Below, in pieces: positions 46,778 to 61,113 of a stretch of 64,000 nucleotides of DNA (position 1 is its first letter; every line of letters begins with the position of its first letter). A program made the position numbers and the translations under genes. Under the pieces are notes generated by a model. That model saw only the letters and a list, made by a program, of their open reading frames with translations. It was not told the origin of the DNA and ran no database searches. Source of the stretch: Strongyloides papillosus (taxonomy: Eukaryota > Nematoda > Chromadorea > Rhabditida > Strongyloididae); the NCBI GenBank assembly GCA_005656395.1, contig SRSI01000060.1, positions 930,001-994,000 of the forward strand. The letters run 5' to 3'.

Positions 46778-47334
46778 GGTGCGCAGAGACACATCTGATT
46801 GGCCACCAATTTTTCTCAAATTTGAGAGGGTCATGGGGAAGTTGACAAAGATGTCTCAAATTTGAGAGTACTCCTAACAAGGAAAAAGAAAAAACATCAT
46901 TTCAACAAGGCAAAAATTAAATAATTAATAGTTTATCAAATGAAAGGATATAAGTTATGATAATATTTAGAAAAATTGATAAACTATAAAAAATAAAAAT
47001 CAAGGAAATTTGTTTTTCAAATTTTAATAATTGGGCATCATATATTATTTGCTTGGTGGCCGATCGGATATGCCTCAGTGCACGGAATAACAATCATTTT
47101 TTAGAGTTAAAAATGTTTTTAAAAGATGTTTCAATAGTGAGTATAATATTCTAACTACAATTAAAACTAAATCTATAGAATATTTAACAAGCCCAAATTT
47201 TCATAAATATTTAACCATAAAACATATTAAAATGTTTCATTAAAAATTTACTCCTTTCTGCTGCAGAATTTATCTTAAGTTATCAATTTAATGCTTAATC
47301 CTAGTTATTTTATTAATCTTTGCTATTATTAATA
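46778..47334. other. tRNA 5' flank and spacer with inverted copy
   Basis: The 30 bases immediately upstream of the tRNA (46778-46808) recur inverted and diverged at 47054-47083 (GGTGGCCRATCRGATRTGYC..). Between them the palindrome TCTCAAATTTGAGA appears twice (about 46813-46827 and 46855-46869). No coding sequence. Confidence 0.5.
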
Positions 47335-47336
47335 TA

Positions 47337-48618
47337 TTAAGTTGTTCAATTGAAAATGTCGCTTTTTAGATCATCAAAATTTAAATGATCATAACTTTCT
47401 TATACGTCCATGTATTGCTACATGATATATACTATCTTATAGAGCAAATCGAGGACTATCATTGTCATCTTTTTGCATTTTGTTCGAAATTATTAAAAAG
47501 TTTCTATTACTCTAAAAAGAAGTTACGTCAAAAGTGGATTTCCGACCAATTTACTTTTACGAATTCAGACTTGACCAAGCAGCATCTAAAACTTCAAGGA
47601 AAATAAATAAAGTATTTAGTCAAAGATCCACTAACAAACGAATCATACAACGTTGGTTCCAGAAATTCCGCAATGGAGATATATGTCTTCAAAGAAAAGG
47701 GGTTTTCATGGAATAAATGTTCTTGAGAACGAAAAAATAAAAAGACTGATGGAACATAATCCAAGAATAACTGTTCGGGAGCTCACTGAGGAATTGAATG
47801 TCAGTGTTGGAACTGTATTCAACTACTTAAAACTTATAAATATAAAAAAAAAATGGATTCTTACATACTCCATGAGTATACTCCCGACTAATGTTTTAGA
47901 AGCATGTAAACTTGTTATTTTTTGATTCACAAGAACAAAAATGACTCATTTTAAAAAGGATTTTAAAGTGCGATGAAAAATGGATCATGCTTGACAATTG
48001 TAAGAGGTCATCGCAATCGGTGGGCAAAAATGAGAGCCCTAAAAACTTCCCGAAACTCAGGTATTCAAATAAGAAGATAATCCTAATTATTTGGTGAAAT
48101 TGTGATGGAATCATCCATCATAAGTATCTAAATCCTAGAGAAACTATGACTGCAGACAGATACTGTAAGGGAGAAGAAGAAATGGGCAAGAAATTATCTG
48201 TTCTGAAGCCTGCAATTGGTCAACAAAAGAGGTCCAATATTACTCCATGATAATGCTAAACCTCACGTTTCAAAAACGACGGTGCAGAAGCTTAAAGAAT
48301 TAGAATGTGAAACTCTACCACATCCTGCTTATTCACCGGATTTGTCTCCAACAGATTAACATTTATTCAAGGAATTAGAGCTTCATTTGCGGCAGAAGAA
48401 ATTCACCAAATCTGATGACCTGAAAAATGACGTCTTGGAGTTTTTGGATTCTAGAGACTGGAACTTTTTTTCAAATTGCATAAATAAACTTGTATCACGT
48501 TGGCAACAATGTGCTGATTCCAACGGTATTTATTTCAAATAAAAATATTAATTTTTGACTGAGTTATGACATTTTAAAATTGACTGTCAAAAGCGACATT
48601 TTCAATTGAACAACCTAA
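47337..48618. mobile_element. Mariner element, decayed (1282 bp)
   Basis: The inverted ends TTAAGTTGTTCAATTGAAAA (47337) and the matching right end (48618, TTAGGTTGTTCAATTG inverted) are flanked by TA (47335-47336, 48619-48620). Its length is almost the same as the other mariner, and both share the GTTGTT end core, but the rest of the terminal repeat differs, indicating a different mariner family. Confidence 0.9.
47530..48543 (+). pseudogene. Mariner transposase, heavily disrupted
   Basis: Fragments in different frames line up with mariner transposase: RIIQRWFQKFRNGD (about 47640), a second helix-turn-helix with NPRITVRELTEELNVSVGT (47758-47820), ILLHDNAKPHVSKTT (about 48236-48280, second catalytic Asp), PAYSPDLSPTD followed by a TAA in place of Tyr (near 48358), and a C-terminal NKLVSRWQQC before the final TAA at 48541. 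Several frame shifts and stops in the first half show that it is an old, dead copy. Confidence 0.88.
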
Positions 48619-48620
48619 TA

Positions 48621-51600
48621 GATTTCAAGTCTTTTCTTTTTTAATTTATATTTTTAGAAATTTGCCGAAAATTAATTAGATTAAAATTCATATTTGTTAA
48701 GTAATCTTTTACTAGAATAATAATAAACCTGAAGATAAACTAGATTATATAAAATATGACAAAATAGATTTATCATATATTGCTTATAAATGCTGAACAA
48801 CGGTTACTTGTGTAAGTTTTATTTTATATCTATATTGCAATGATTAATGGTTTTCGATTGGATCGATAAAATATATCATTTACTGATTCAAGTGTGTACT
48901 TGGACCTTCTTGACTGGTGATTAAAACTGGTTTCAAGCATATATTTTTTACCTTAATTTTTCAAATGCATTAAATTAACGAAAAAGCAAAACAAATTGGG
49001 AAGAGAAAGATACTATTTAGTTGTCGTATAAGTTTTTTCTTTTTTTAAAGAAATTTTGAAACGATGTAACTACAATAAAAAATTATTTACTTTATAATAT
49101 ATTATCTTTAACTTGTTTCTATTTACAAGAAACTTTTAGATATTAAATGTAAAGAAATTTATTTATTTTTTGAAAAAATGACAAACAAAACATTACTTAT
49201 TTTTTAATTTTTTTGAAAATTTAACCTTTCAAAACCTCTTTAAAAGCAAAAAAAAATAATAGTCCTATGGAATCACTTCAGAAAAGAAATTGATAAAGAA
49301 GAATTGTAACACCTAATTTATCTAGTTTTTGAAACATTGTTCATAGTATATGTAGCTGTGTGTTGTCATATTGAAGAAAACTCTTTTTCTTTTTGATCAA
49401 TATAGACTTTTTTTAAGTTGCTTTGTCTAATTTTGATAACGATGGACAGTAGAAGTATATAAAGGTGGTTTGTTTAAGGTGTAAAACGTCACAATAGATT
49501 GATCTATTTTCATTCTCTAAATGTACAGTATCTTTTTCTTTTTTTGAATTCTAAATTTAGTGACAGTTCGAACTTTTTTATCAAACATATATCTACTACA
49601 TAGTCTATCAGTGCTTAATAAAATTTTTGGCAAAAAGATAAGAAGATTGTAATTATAAAAATCCAAATTAAACAATTGTAGTTTTTTAAATATAACCTTA
49701 ACTTAAATTTGATAAGGTATAATCATACTTTTTAATAATATAAAATTATATTTAAAAAACAGTAAAAATTTTGAATGACGTGTTCACGCCAAAATGATGA
49801 GAATGAATTAAAGGATTTAACCTGAATATGATATATATAACTATTGCTTTTAGTATAATCCAAAATATTTTCTCACCATTTTTTTTCATCATTATTTGTG
49901 CCCTTACTAATTTAAGATTATTTTTAGTATTGTTAACGAACTAATTAAATAAGGCTAAATTAAGGGGGAGTCAATAACTATTATTATTTATCTTTATTTG
50001 TAAGTGAAACTTAATCTATCATTTTTTATATATTTTAATTGGACTACATAGGTCCCAATAAAAATTTTTACTTTTGCGACAATCAAATAATAATAAAGAA
50101 ATAAATATTCAATAAAAATGTTGTTTTGTATAAAGTAAAAGAACTAACTCTAATATAAGTATTTATGTTCTCAAACACAATATTAACTTTTATAAAAGTT
50201 TAGTACTTCGATTACGTTATACAGTTAAAATTTTTAGTGCTAGGATCGAATATATGTAATTTTATTAGAATAAATAATCTGATTGCAAAATTATTCTTAA
50301 TAAAACATTATATCCCATAAATTATTTGGAAATTCTTAGTGTACAAAAAATTTATTTTAGATTTTTTATAAAAAATATTTACTACTATAAAAACTAAATC
50401 ATTTTATAAATCGATAAAGATAGTTAAAATGTATTAATTAGACGTTTTAGTTGAGACAACAATGATACTTTATGTTAACATTTATATGTTACATTTAAAA
50501 ATGTTTTTAAATTTAGATTTTTATTATTTTATTACTTATATGGTATATCTAAGCATACATATTTTTAACGAATATAAATGATACAGTTGTTTTATAGAAA
50601 TATTTAGTATTTTTATTTAAAAAAATTTTATTATATTCTTTTTAATTATTAGAGTTTATAAAGTAAAATTTTTAAGTATTATATTTTAAAATATAATTTT
50701 TATCTGGAGTGTTGTGCAAGACGAGACCTTATCGCAGACTTCTTTATTAACAAAATTTATTACAAGTATAAAGTTAAATAGTGGCCATCTAACATAATTA
50801 TTAGATTTACAATAAAAAACAACTTACCACATTAACTATACCAAATTTAGTAGTACAATTACTTATCACTAAGACAATAAGATAAAGCAAGACACTTATC
50901 TAAAATTACATCAAATTTAGAATTACATTAGGTGAGCACATAAAATAATAAAAAAGAATATTAAAATTAAGATAGAACACAAAATAAATAATTATATCAA
51001 AATCGCAGGTATATATATTTTTAGAGACAAAGGAAATTACCGCGCATAGGTACAATTTTCCAAATTCTAATCAAAAGAACATTTAGTTCTTACTTCTAGA
51101 ATATTTTTAAAAATTAAATATTAAAAACTTGTTACATACAATTACATTGTAATAACATTTTTATCAATTATTCTTAAAACAAAACATGTTACAACTAATG
51201 AAGTAACTAACTTTTGATAAATATATTGCATGATTTTTCTACTACACGACGAGCAATATAAAAAGTTAAAAATGTTCTTACAGAAATAAATTAATCATAT
51301 TTTTTTAAGTGTATTCATTGATAATTAAAAATTCTACTGTAAAAGTTGTACATCCACGAGTTAAAATAAGTAATATTACAGTGGTAAATTATAAAGCAAA
51401 TATATTTAAATTTTTTTACCACATACATAAATGTATTTTGAAAAATTTTTTCAATTTATAAAAAAATATATTTGTTTCAAAATGTCTTTTACTCTAAATA
51501 AAGTTTGCACTTTTAATTTTTAAAATGTACATAAATAGAAAAATATTGTAATACTTGTGAACTATATAAAAAAGATTATAGAATTTTTATCTGTAACATT

Positions 51601-52180
51601 TTGTCACGAGCTTTTATTATTAATATAATTTTTTGCGTAAAATTTAATGTGCATACCATAAAGTTACGAGAAATTAAACTTTATATTCATAATGAAATGT
51701 CATGTAGAATAAATCACGGATAATTTCCTTATGTATTATTAAAAGCATGTTATTCATTATGTAGATTACATGATGTAATAGATTCACTACTTATTTTATT
51801 TCTGAAAAGAGATTGTATATTAAATAAACTTAACAACTTTAGTTAAAAATAAATGAAAAAGCATTAGTTTAATCAAATATTTTAAAAAGAAAAAAATATT
51901 TTATTTACTAAAAAATCAATGATTAAATATTATTTATAGACACAGATTATTCAATATTAGTTTTATTTTTGAACAATTCCAAGAAATTGAATTCCAGAAA
52001 TTAGGTACATAAAATCGTTATTAAAATATTTTATCATAATGACTTACAATTATGAATTTACTTGGATTTTTTTATTATTTATAACCGGAATAATTACTTT
52101 TTTACTGGCATGCATATTTTTATCAGCTTATTTAGTCTATTTAAAATTGGTTGACTAAGCAATTTAATTTAAACAAATTA
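48621..52180. other. AT-rich stretch with one faint mariner relic
   Basis: No ORF over 60 codons and no RNA recognised. The only signal is a weak transposase trace at about 49290-49560. The remainder has no feature I can support. Confidence 0.5.
49290..49560 (-). pseudogene. Possible third mariner transposase relic
   Basis: On the minus strand, translated pieces in shifting frames resemble the mariner catalytic centre: KEKEFSSI/VFLQYDNTQLH in the place of the V-[IF]-[FL]-x-HDNARPH motif, then MFQKLDKLGVTIL where K-[LI]-x-x-LGWEVL is usual. Upstream is a Y-T-S-T-V-H-R-Y stretch like Y..QL.RL. No terminal repeats were found. The match is by eye over about 80 residues. Confidence 0.35.
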
Positions 52181-52640
52181 TTTGAAAACGCATTTTTTGA
52201 GTCAATTGAACATTTTTTCTAATATTTTGTGATTTGAAAATTTCTACTCCATCCCCATTATTGTTTTACTAGTGAAAAGAACAGTTAAAACATGTATGTT
52301 GACAAATTTATTTAGTTTGAAACTTTGAGATAGAAGTACAGCAGTGAAACAAAGATAGAAAATTACTTAAAACTAATTTTTTTTAAAAAATAAACACATT
52401 TTTAGGATTGTTGTTAAATAAAAAACGAATAAACATACTTTCAAGTTCATAAATTTACGTCTTTATTGCTTTTAAAATTTTTATTATTATTTTTTTTTAA
52501 TTTTTCAGTATAGGAATCAAAAAAGCGTATGTTTTCTCTAATCTCATACGATTTTCCATACAATTTTACTTTTAGACAGTGTAAATTTAATAAAGTTAAG
52601 TGTGAGAGTATACAGTTTCTTGTATAAAATATAGACATTG
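52180..52640. repeat. Diverged solo arm of the TTAA palindromic element
   Basis: This stretch follows the left arm of the 39769-42850 element in order: TTTTTGAGTCAATTGAACAT, then CATGTATGTTGACAAATTTA.., TTTGAAACTTTGAGATA.., AAACGAATAAACATACTTTC, AAATTTACGTCTTTATTG, and the repeat-unit head with GCGTATGTTTTCTC. Identity looks near 75-80 % with gaps. The opposite arm was not found nearby. The 63-codon ORF at 52447-52638 is part of it and not a gene. Confidence 0.7.
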
Positions 52641-53879
52641 TTCCAATATAGATATTAATATGGTTATTTTTAATATTAGATTGAAGAAAATTAATGGTTA
52701 CATTTTTCTTCTCAAAGATTTTACTGTTTTAAAGTTCAGTAAATAAATTTATATGATAATACTGTTTGTGTAGATATGCAGACACAATACATCTAGTAAT
52801 ATTTCACATATTAACTATTTTAAACGTTAGGTTTTAATAGAATTAAGCACATTCACAAAGATGTCGTTAAAACATAAATATATGCCATAATTTTCTATAG
52901 ACTCAAATTTATTCAAATTATATGTAAAGCAAACAAGAAAATAATAAAAATATATTTTAAAGGAACCACTTTTAAAAGTATTGCGAACAAGTGACTTGAA
53001 AAATTTTGTAGCAGCAATTTGAATCATAAATTTTATTATATAGTTGAATTCTATTTAAGTTGCTAGTTAAATTTTTTATTCAGTAAAAATATTCAAAATA
53101 AAAGATTTTGCTTGATAATTATTATAATGAAATAAAAAAATAGACTTTTTTAATTAGTACTCAATAAAATTGCATATCATTCCATAACAGCGCAAGATAC
53201 AACATCTTTAAAAATAGAATTTTAAAACTAAGTAAAATATGATATAAAACTTTGAATATATTTCATATATACTAAATATATATCTAATTAAGTACTATTT
53301 ATAGAAATTTTAAAAAAATTTTGAAAGGTGAACTCTTCAAAGACTATGTGTCAGTTGAATAATTCTTAAACATATAGTAAAAATTTTATTAGAATGAAAC
53401 TGGTGTTACAACAATATAAAAAGAATGATAATTAATAATCCCAATGACAGGTGAACAGGTAATCAGGATAGGACTCATTGAGCTTACAATCTGTTCAGGA
53501 TTCATCTATTCTTACTCATATTAAATTAAAAATGAGTAGATTTTTTCTTTAATTTAGAAACATAATTAAGCATTTTGGTATCAGGAGTATATTAAATAAT
53601 ATGAATGCTATTTTAATTCATAAAGTTTATTTCAAATTAAGAAAATAGTAATTTAATACATTTTTTTATGGTGGCTATTTTTTTTAATCTAATATTACGA
53701 GTCTTTCCAACTATTTTTGAATTTGCTAATTTTTTTCAAATTTTCCAATTTTTTTTAATTTATTAGTATATTACTGCATACTACTGACCATTAGATTATT
53801 ATTTTTTGGTGATATTAAAGTTAATATCTTCTAAGTTTAATTTTTTTCATGTTTTTTAAGTTTATGCACATCATAGTAT
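52641..53879. other. AT-rich stretch, no gene seen
   Basis: No supportable feature; a 66-codon ORF at 52827-53027 has no recognisable pattern. Confidence 0.5.
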
Positions 53880-55100
53880 TGATTAAGTTTTACTTTTTAA
53901 TAAATAAAGTAGAATACTAGAATTAGTTAACGATATATCTCTTAACAAACTTTAAAAAATTTTGATAATCACTGATTCATTTTCAATAAGTACATTGGTT
54001 AGGATATCCTTAATCATATATAAATTTCTAAATAAACCATTTTCAACAATTTGTATAATATGGTCACCACAAACTTTATTATTTTAAATTTCAAAATACA
54101 GCAATTTATTATTTTTGAACATTGTCGAATTTTTAGTATCCAAGTCTAATATTTCGATTGTTACAATTTTTTCCGTAAAGATTAATTAAATCTTTTTTTT
54201 AAGAGAATTTAATAGAAATGCACTGAATTTAATTTTCTATCTTTGTATTTCATATTTTTTTATCGTATAGAAAAACAGTACTAAATGTCGAACATGTTAA
54301 AAAGTTAGAAATATGTTTAATTTTGTTACTAGTTACTTTTTGGATGATTACTCTTTCTTTTGGAACATTTATTAAAGGATTTACATTAATGTTTTACCAA
54401 TATAAAATTGCTACGTTGGATCGTTTTCACCTATGAATTATAAATCTTTAAAAGTAAATCTTTGTAAAATCATTGACAACCACAGTTTTTCCTAAAATTG
54501 GATTTTTTTGATTTTCTCGATAATGATACTCAAAAAATTTTTAATATTTATTTTTTTCTTTATTAGACTTAAGTTTTTGTTCCCAATCGTTTTCCAAGTG
54601 CTATAAAAGCAATTTTCCTTTAATTCATAAACTACTTTGTCGTTTAACTAGTTATAACAGCATATATTTTAGTAATTTTTCTATAGAAAAACTGACCGCT
54701 ACATTTATCAGCTTCTGCCATTGCAAAATAAAGATTAATTTTTTATCATTTGAAATACTTCTTCCGATGATTTTCATAAATTTAATAAATCTTTCGAAGT
54801 TAAACTATTAGAAGAATTATTCAAGCAATTTTTACATAGAGTATTTAATTGATTTTCTTCCAGTAATAAAATCTCACTAATAATATATATAGATTTCAAT
54901 GTATGCTTATTAATTTCTCTATCTAGAGATTTATCATTCTTTTTGAGTTTTCTAATAGTGAATTCATAATACCGTTTATACATTTTTGTGTATTCTTTTG
55001 ATCAATAGTATTTTTCGATAATTTTTTACTTTGATGTACCTTATTATATTTATCAAGATATAAATTATAGTAGTATTTGCACAATTGTGATCCTAAAATA
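53880..55100 (-). pseudogene. Possible decayed coding region, family unknown
   Basis: Minus-strand reading gives long semi-open pieces with protein-like composition separated by stops and shifts: SLDREINKHTLKSIYIISEI and LEENQLNTLCKNCLNNSSN (54774-54983), CKYYYNLYLDKYNKVHQSKK (about 55030-55090), and DHIIQIVENGLFRNLYMIKD (about 54000-54070). They look like one Lys/Asn-rich protein broken by several mutations, perhaps part of a transposon. I recognise no family, and chance translation of AT-rich DNA is a real alternative. Confidence 0.25.
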
Positions 55101-56082
55101 ACATCCTTCTATTGAAAACTTTAAAAATTATTATATAGTTAAAATTTTATTATTAAATGGTGTATAACCTAAAAAATATAGAATGATAACAAAAGATACA
55201 ATACAATATAATAAACGCGATATAAAATAAAAGATGTATCCCATATATACTCATCATATATATATTTTATGATAGAGATTACACCGAGAAATCACAAAAT
55301 AAATGCATGATATTAAATTTAGCTTAATTCATAGCAAAACTTATTTCGTGTCAAGAGAAATTTCTTGAATTTATCTGACTATATGTTTTTTCTTACTAGA
55401 TAAAAAAATTTATTTATAATAGGGTTTTTGCATGCTTCATTTTAGAAGTCAGTTGCAAAGCATACTTAATAATTTATTTTTTTCCGCACATTTTATCATG
55501 TTTATTTTATTTTCTGTATACTGTCTAGTTCCGATTTTTATACATCTTAATAATGTGTATATCACAGATTCACTTTTTTCAATCTTTTATTGTTTTACCG
55601 AAACATCCAATGTACAAACACCACGGCATATTACAAGTTGATGCTAAAAATTTATATTTATTTACACTAAGATTAACATACATATCATTAGCAACAAAGA
55701 GTTGATCTGAAACATCGTTCTCAACAAACTCTTCAAATGATTGAATAATGGCTGAATGATTTTAGCATGAAGATATTTTATGTTTGACGCCAATATCTTT
55801 ATTTCCTAAAAATATCCGTTTTTAAAAAATAACTGACTATATTATTAATAAAAGAGTTGTGAAATTCATAAAAAAATGGTGTTTTTACAAAAAGAAATCT
55901 AATTTAGAAATTAAGATGAAAAAGAATTACTTGTGGTAAAAATTAAATAGAGTAGAAACAATTGGAAGAACGTTTGATAATTTGATTAATATTCATTATT
56001 TTTTATATGACTTATAGATAATAATAATATATTGTTATTTTAGAGAATATACCCAAAAAATAACATTTCTTTTTGGTCGATA
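55101..56082. other. Spacer before retroelement
   Basis: No gene recognised. A 5' long terminal repeat of the downstream retroelement might lie here, but no matching copy was seen on its 3' side. Confidence 0.4.
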
Positions 56083-56152
56083 TTATGAGTACAAATATTA
56101 CAACTGAGAAAACACTAAAGAAAGGAGGATTTCTAGACCTCCTGGTACTTCA

Positions 56153-56785
56153 TTGCTAATGAAGGAAAAAACTCCATCTGTTGAGGGAAAGAATCAAAGA
56201 AATGATAATGCTAATATGACAAACGAAGGGAATACTGATAGAAAAACCAAAAATAAAGAATATCGCATTAAAGACCGTGTTATTACGATTACTGCAAATA
56301 ATTTGAAAAGTATAAAACGAGCTACGTTGATAGAGGTTTGTAACGAAACTGGAATTGCCGTAAGAGAAAATGAAATGATACCTAGCATAGTAGGAAAATT
56401 GTTAAAGTTGCAAAAGAAAGATGATAAACTTGGTCAAGAATTAGCTTCACTTATATTCAAGACAAGATATCCCATGACGGCCAAGGAATCTGAGAATCAC
56501 ATAAATACTCCAAAGAATAATTGTGATAAAGCAAAAGCTGAATTAGCCGAAATTTCATCTTATCGGGAAGTGATGGAAGTAATCGAACGTTTAATGATTA
56601 AAGTAGATAATTTGGAGAAAAAGGTCGATGAGAGTACCAGACTAACCCAATCTTCAGCCATGAAAAATACTGAATCAGTAAAAATTAGTACTCAAAAGAA
56701 CCCAACTCAAAAGAAAATTATACTCAGAGCGCGCCAAACCTCGGATCGTGCTAAGATAAAGGTCATGGAAAATCCCAAAAATTAA
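56153..56785 (+). CDS. Retroelement 5' ORF (gag-like), lysine-rich coiled coil
   Basis: A 210-residue frame, opening with a TTG or the ATG at 56159, rich in Lys, Asn and Glu. Residues about 120-165 (LAEISSYREVMEVIERLMIK..) should form a coiled coil; the tail is basic. In-frame sequence continues upstream to a TGA near 56107, and an ATG at 56083 could begin the same protein after a one-base shift. No known domain recognised. Its position before the zinc-knuckle gag suggests a structural protein of the element, but a separate gene cannot be excluded. Confidence 0.5.
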   Translation: MLMKEKTPSVEGKNQRNDNANMTNEGNTDRKTKNKEYRIKDRVITITANNLKSIKRATLIEVCNETGIAVRENEMIPSIVGKLLKLQKKDDKLGQELASLIFKTRYPMTAKESENHINTPKNNCDKAKAELAEISSYREVMEVIERLMIKVDNLEKKVDESTRLTQSSAMKNTESVKISTQKNPTQKKIILRARQTSDRAKIKVMENPKN

Positions 56786-56949
56786 AATTAATTCATTTAT
56801 TCATTTTAAATCATTTTATAATTCGTTTTATTCTTTTTTTATATCACTATTTTTATAATTAATTGTTATAATTTTAGTTCTAGTTTTTTACTCAATAAAG
56901 TCTACGTTAATATTGTGTAGTTGCTTCGTCTCTGATCTTTTTCTCTACT

Positions 56950-58261
56950 CCAATCAAAAATAATTTAACCGAATCACCAATTTCTATTAGAAATAGAAAC
57001 TCGAAGATTCCTATTATTGAGGAAGAAAGTGAAAAGGATTTGAATTCTCATAAATCAAATGATGACTATTCAAGTGAGGAAGAAGAAAAATCTTACGATG
57101 AAAGTGATGATAGTATGTCTAGCGATGGACGATCGGCTCGTCATAAAACTTCAAAATCTAGTAAGTCTCGCATTCCAAAATTTATTGGATCCTTATTTTC
57201 AAAGAAAAAGGGTAGTATCCTTTCTCATATTAAGAAAGTAGAATTGCATATAGAAGCTGAAAGAATAAACAAATCTATGCTACGTATATTTTTGATCATG
57301 TCTCTTGAAGATGACGTTATTGATATTCTTGGACGATCTTTGGATGAAGCAGGTAGCTTTAGTAGTTTAAATAAGTTACTTATTCGCCCGTTTGATGAAA
57401 GTTTTAAGATAAAAGATCCTAGACTAAAACTTGATGATGTTCGTTTCGATGTGAGTAACGATATGATTTTACAATTGAGTAGCATTTGTGACATGATTGA
57501 CGAGGCATTTCAGAATGAGCGTGAGAAGGAAAAGCACAATTTAAAGAAACATTATATCAAAAATGCTTTACGTTCCATTAACAGATCCAACACCTACGTA
57601 ACAGCTTGTAATAATACCAATAAGCATATTCGGGATTATATAGAGCATGTTAATAATGCTTAAAGAGCTGAAAAAGAAAGTAAACGTTTTCGTAGAGATG
57701 TCAACCCTTCCAGCAACCTTTCTGATGAAAAAGAAGTAAAGAAAGAGATTCAATGTTTTGATTGTAAAGAACTAGGTCATTGTAAAAATAAGTGCCCTAA
57801 GAATAATCATGTAAATACAATTAGAGAATATGTAACATTACAAAATGATAGCTTATCATACATTAACGTTCAACATGGGCTTGTATGTTTGAAGGCATTG
57901 GTTGATACAGGAGCGAATGTTATTGTTCTATCCGAACCAAAAGCCCAGATAATGGAACTTAAATGTAAATTCTGATAACAATCATTTTATTATGTTTGGA
58001 TCTGAACGTAAACTTTGTATTGGTGAAGTTACCTTTGAAGTGAAATATGAAAGCCAATCATATATGTTACAATGCTTGGTATCTAAATTTATGCCACAAA
58101 ATACTAATTTAATTTTGAATTATCAAACAATCATTGAATCGGATATTGGTGTTAGAAGTATTAATAAAGAAAATTATCATGATGATTTGGTTATTAATGA
58201 AGATAAGATGACGGCCAGTCATATTATTATATCAAATGAAGAATTTCCCAATCAATTGTAA
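56950..58261 (+). pseudogene. Retroelement gag zinc knuckle and protease, disrupted
   Basis: An acidic Ser-rich segment (EEEEKSYDESDD, from about 57076) leads into a helical capsid-like region, then stops at 57661. Read through, it reaches the CCHC knuckle CFDCKELGHCKNKCP (about 57752-57796), which binds RNA, and the aspartic protease active site ALVDTGANVIVL (about 57895-57930). After a frame change at about 57970 the protease C-terminal half continues in 57992-58261. The protease would cut the polyprotein. Confidence 0.75.
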
Positions 58262-59731
<1,470 letters not shown>

Positions 59732-60420
59732 CATCAAAATGGTCATTTTGGTCATCAAAAAATTCTACAAACAATTCAGCATCTCAACATCCTTAAAGGG
59801 GAGAGGGAAATGAGAAAATTTAAGAAAATATTAAGACAAATTTTAAAAGAATGTAATACATGTGCTTTAATTAACTTAGGTCATAAGAAACGTAAACACA
59901 TGCATTACGAAGTAGATGGGGCTCGTGCTATTATGGCAACCGATGCAGCTGGGCCATTTATGAATCAACCTGGAGTAAAAAAAGAAACCAAAGTTTATAG
60001 TAATGGTTGATGTTTATTCTAGAAAGTTATATGCTAGATTTATTAAAGATTTGAAGAAAACAACTATTTTAAAATAAATATTGGAAATTTGTGGTGATAA
60101 TTCTTCTGAATACATTAAGACTGATAATGCGAGATATTACAGGGCAATTGAAGATGACATGATTAAAATACTGGAGAATACTCGTTACAAAGGAATGTTA
60201 TGGGCAGGTCCATATCATAAGACTGGTAATACATTTGACGAACGAGCTATACGTACAATTGAATAGTCATTATCTAAATCGTTGATTGAACATCCACGAA
60301 TCTTGAAACAAGAAGATCTTGATATTATTTTGCATCATTACATTAATCTGTGTAATTCAAGTACTAAAGAAATACCTAATGAAAGAGATTTAAAAATTGG
60401 TACGTCACACTTTGATTAAA
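59732..60420 (+). pseudogene. Retroelement integrase, disrupted
   Basis: The HHCC zinc-binding domain is visible ([11 protein letters not shown].. then CNTCALI at about 59850), followed by core pieces with the first acidic residue in ATDAAGPF (near 59938), the second in KTDNARYY (near 60117) and a Glu in FDERAIRTIE. Stops at 60008, 60264 and 60418 and a shift near 60005 break it. It would have joined the cDNA to target DNA. Confidence 0.72.
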
Positions 60421-61113
60421 CTTACAATAAACATGTTAAAGTAGGAAAACAAATATTAATTAAAAATATTCATCCAAAAAAGCTTGGTTCTAGATATAAT
60501 ATTATCAAGATATCAAAATCTAGTAATGATAAAGTTAATGGCAGAACATTGACCATATAAAATACTAGGCCGCCCGTCGATTCACCACTGGCTATTTTGC
60601 ATTTTTTGACATTGGAAAAATATGTATTAACAATGAGTATTTAGCATTGTAATGTGCCTTAACTGTGTTAATCTCATAGTTATGGCACATTTTCTTATCT
60701 TATTAGCATATTTAGCCTTTTATTATATATGAATTATGTAATAACACGAAATTTTAAAAATGATGCAAACCTTTATAGATGGCAATTTTTATGATACAAA
60801 TATTATATATTAATGTATTATGAAGATATTATCTTTATTTTATTATAACAAACAATAAAAAAAAGTAAAAAAATTATATTTTTATAAGTACAATGATATG
60901 ATAAAACATCTATTACACAAATTAAAAATAAACATTACAAAGAAAGCTCCATATTAAAAATAATGATAAATTTCATTAATGGAGTAAGAAATTGTTGAAT
61001 TTAGAAGAAATTGTAGATATATTTTTGAATAAGAAAGTAGTATTTATCAAAAAAAACAAAATATAAGGAAATCTTTTATTAATCTATTTTAAAAAATAAA
61101 TAATTTATTATTA

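Noticed and set aside
57568..57753. Minus ORFs overlapping the gag region (also 57225-57494 and 56194-56388)
   Set aside because: Antisense to the retroelement frame, which carries the zinc knuckle and the capsid-like helices.
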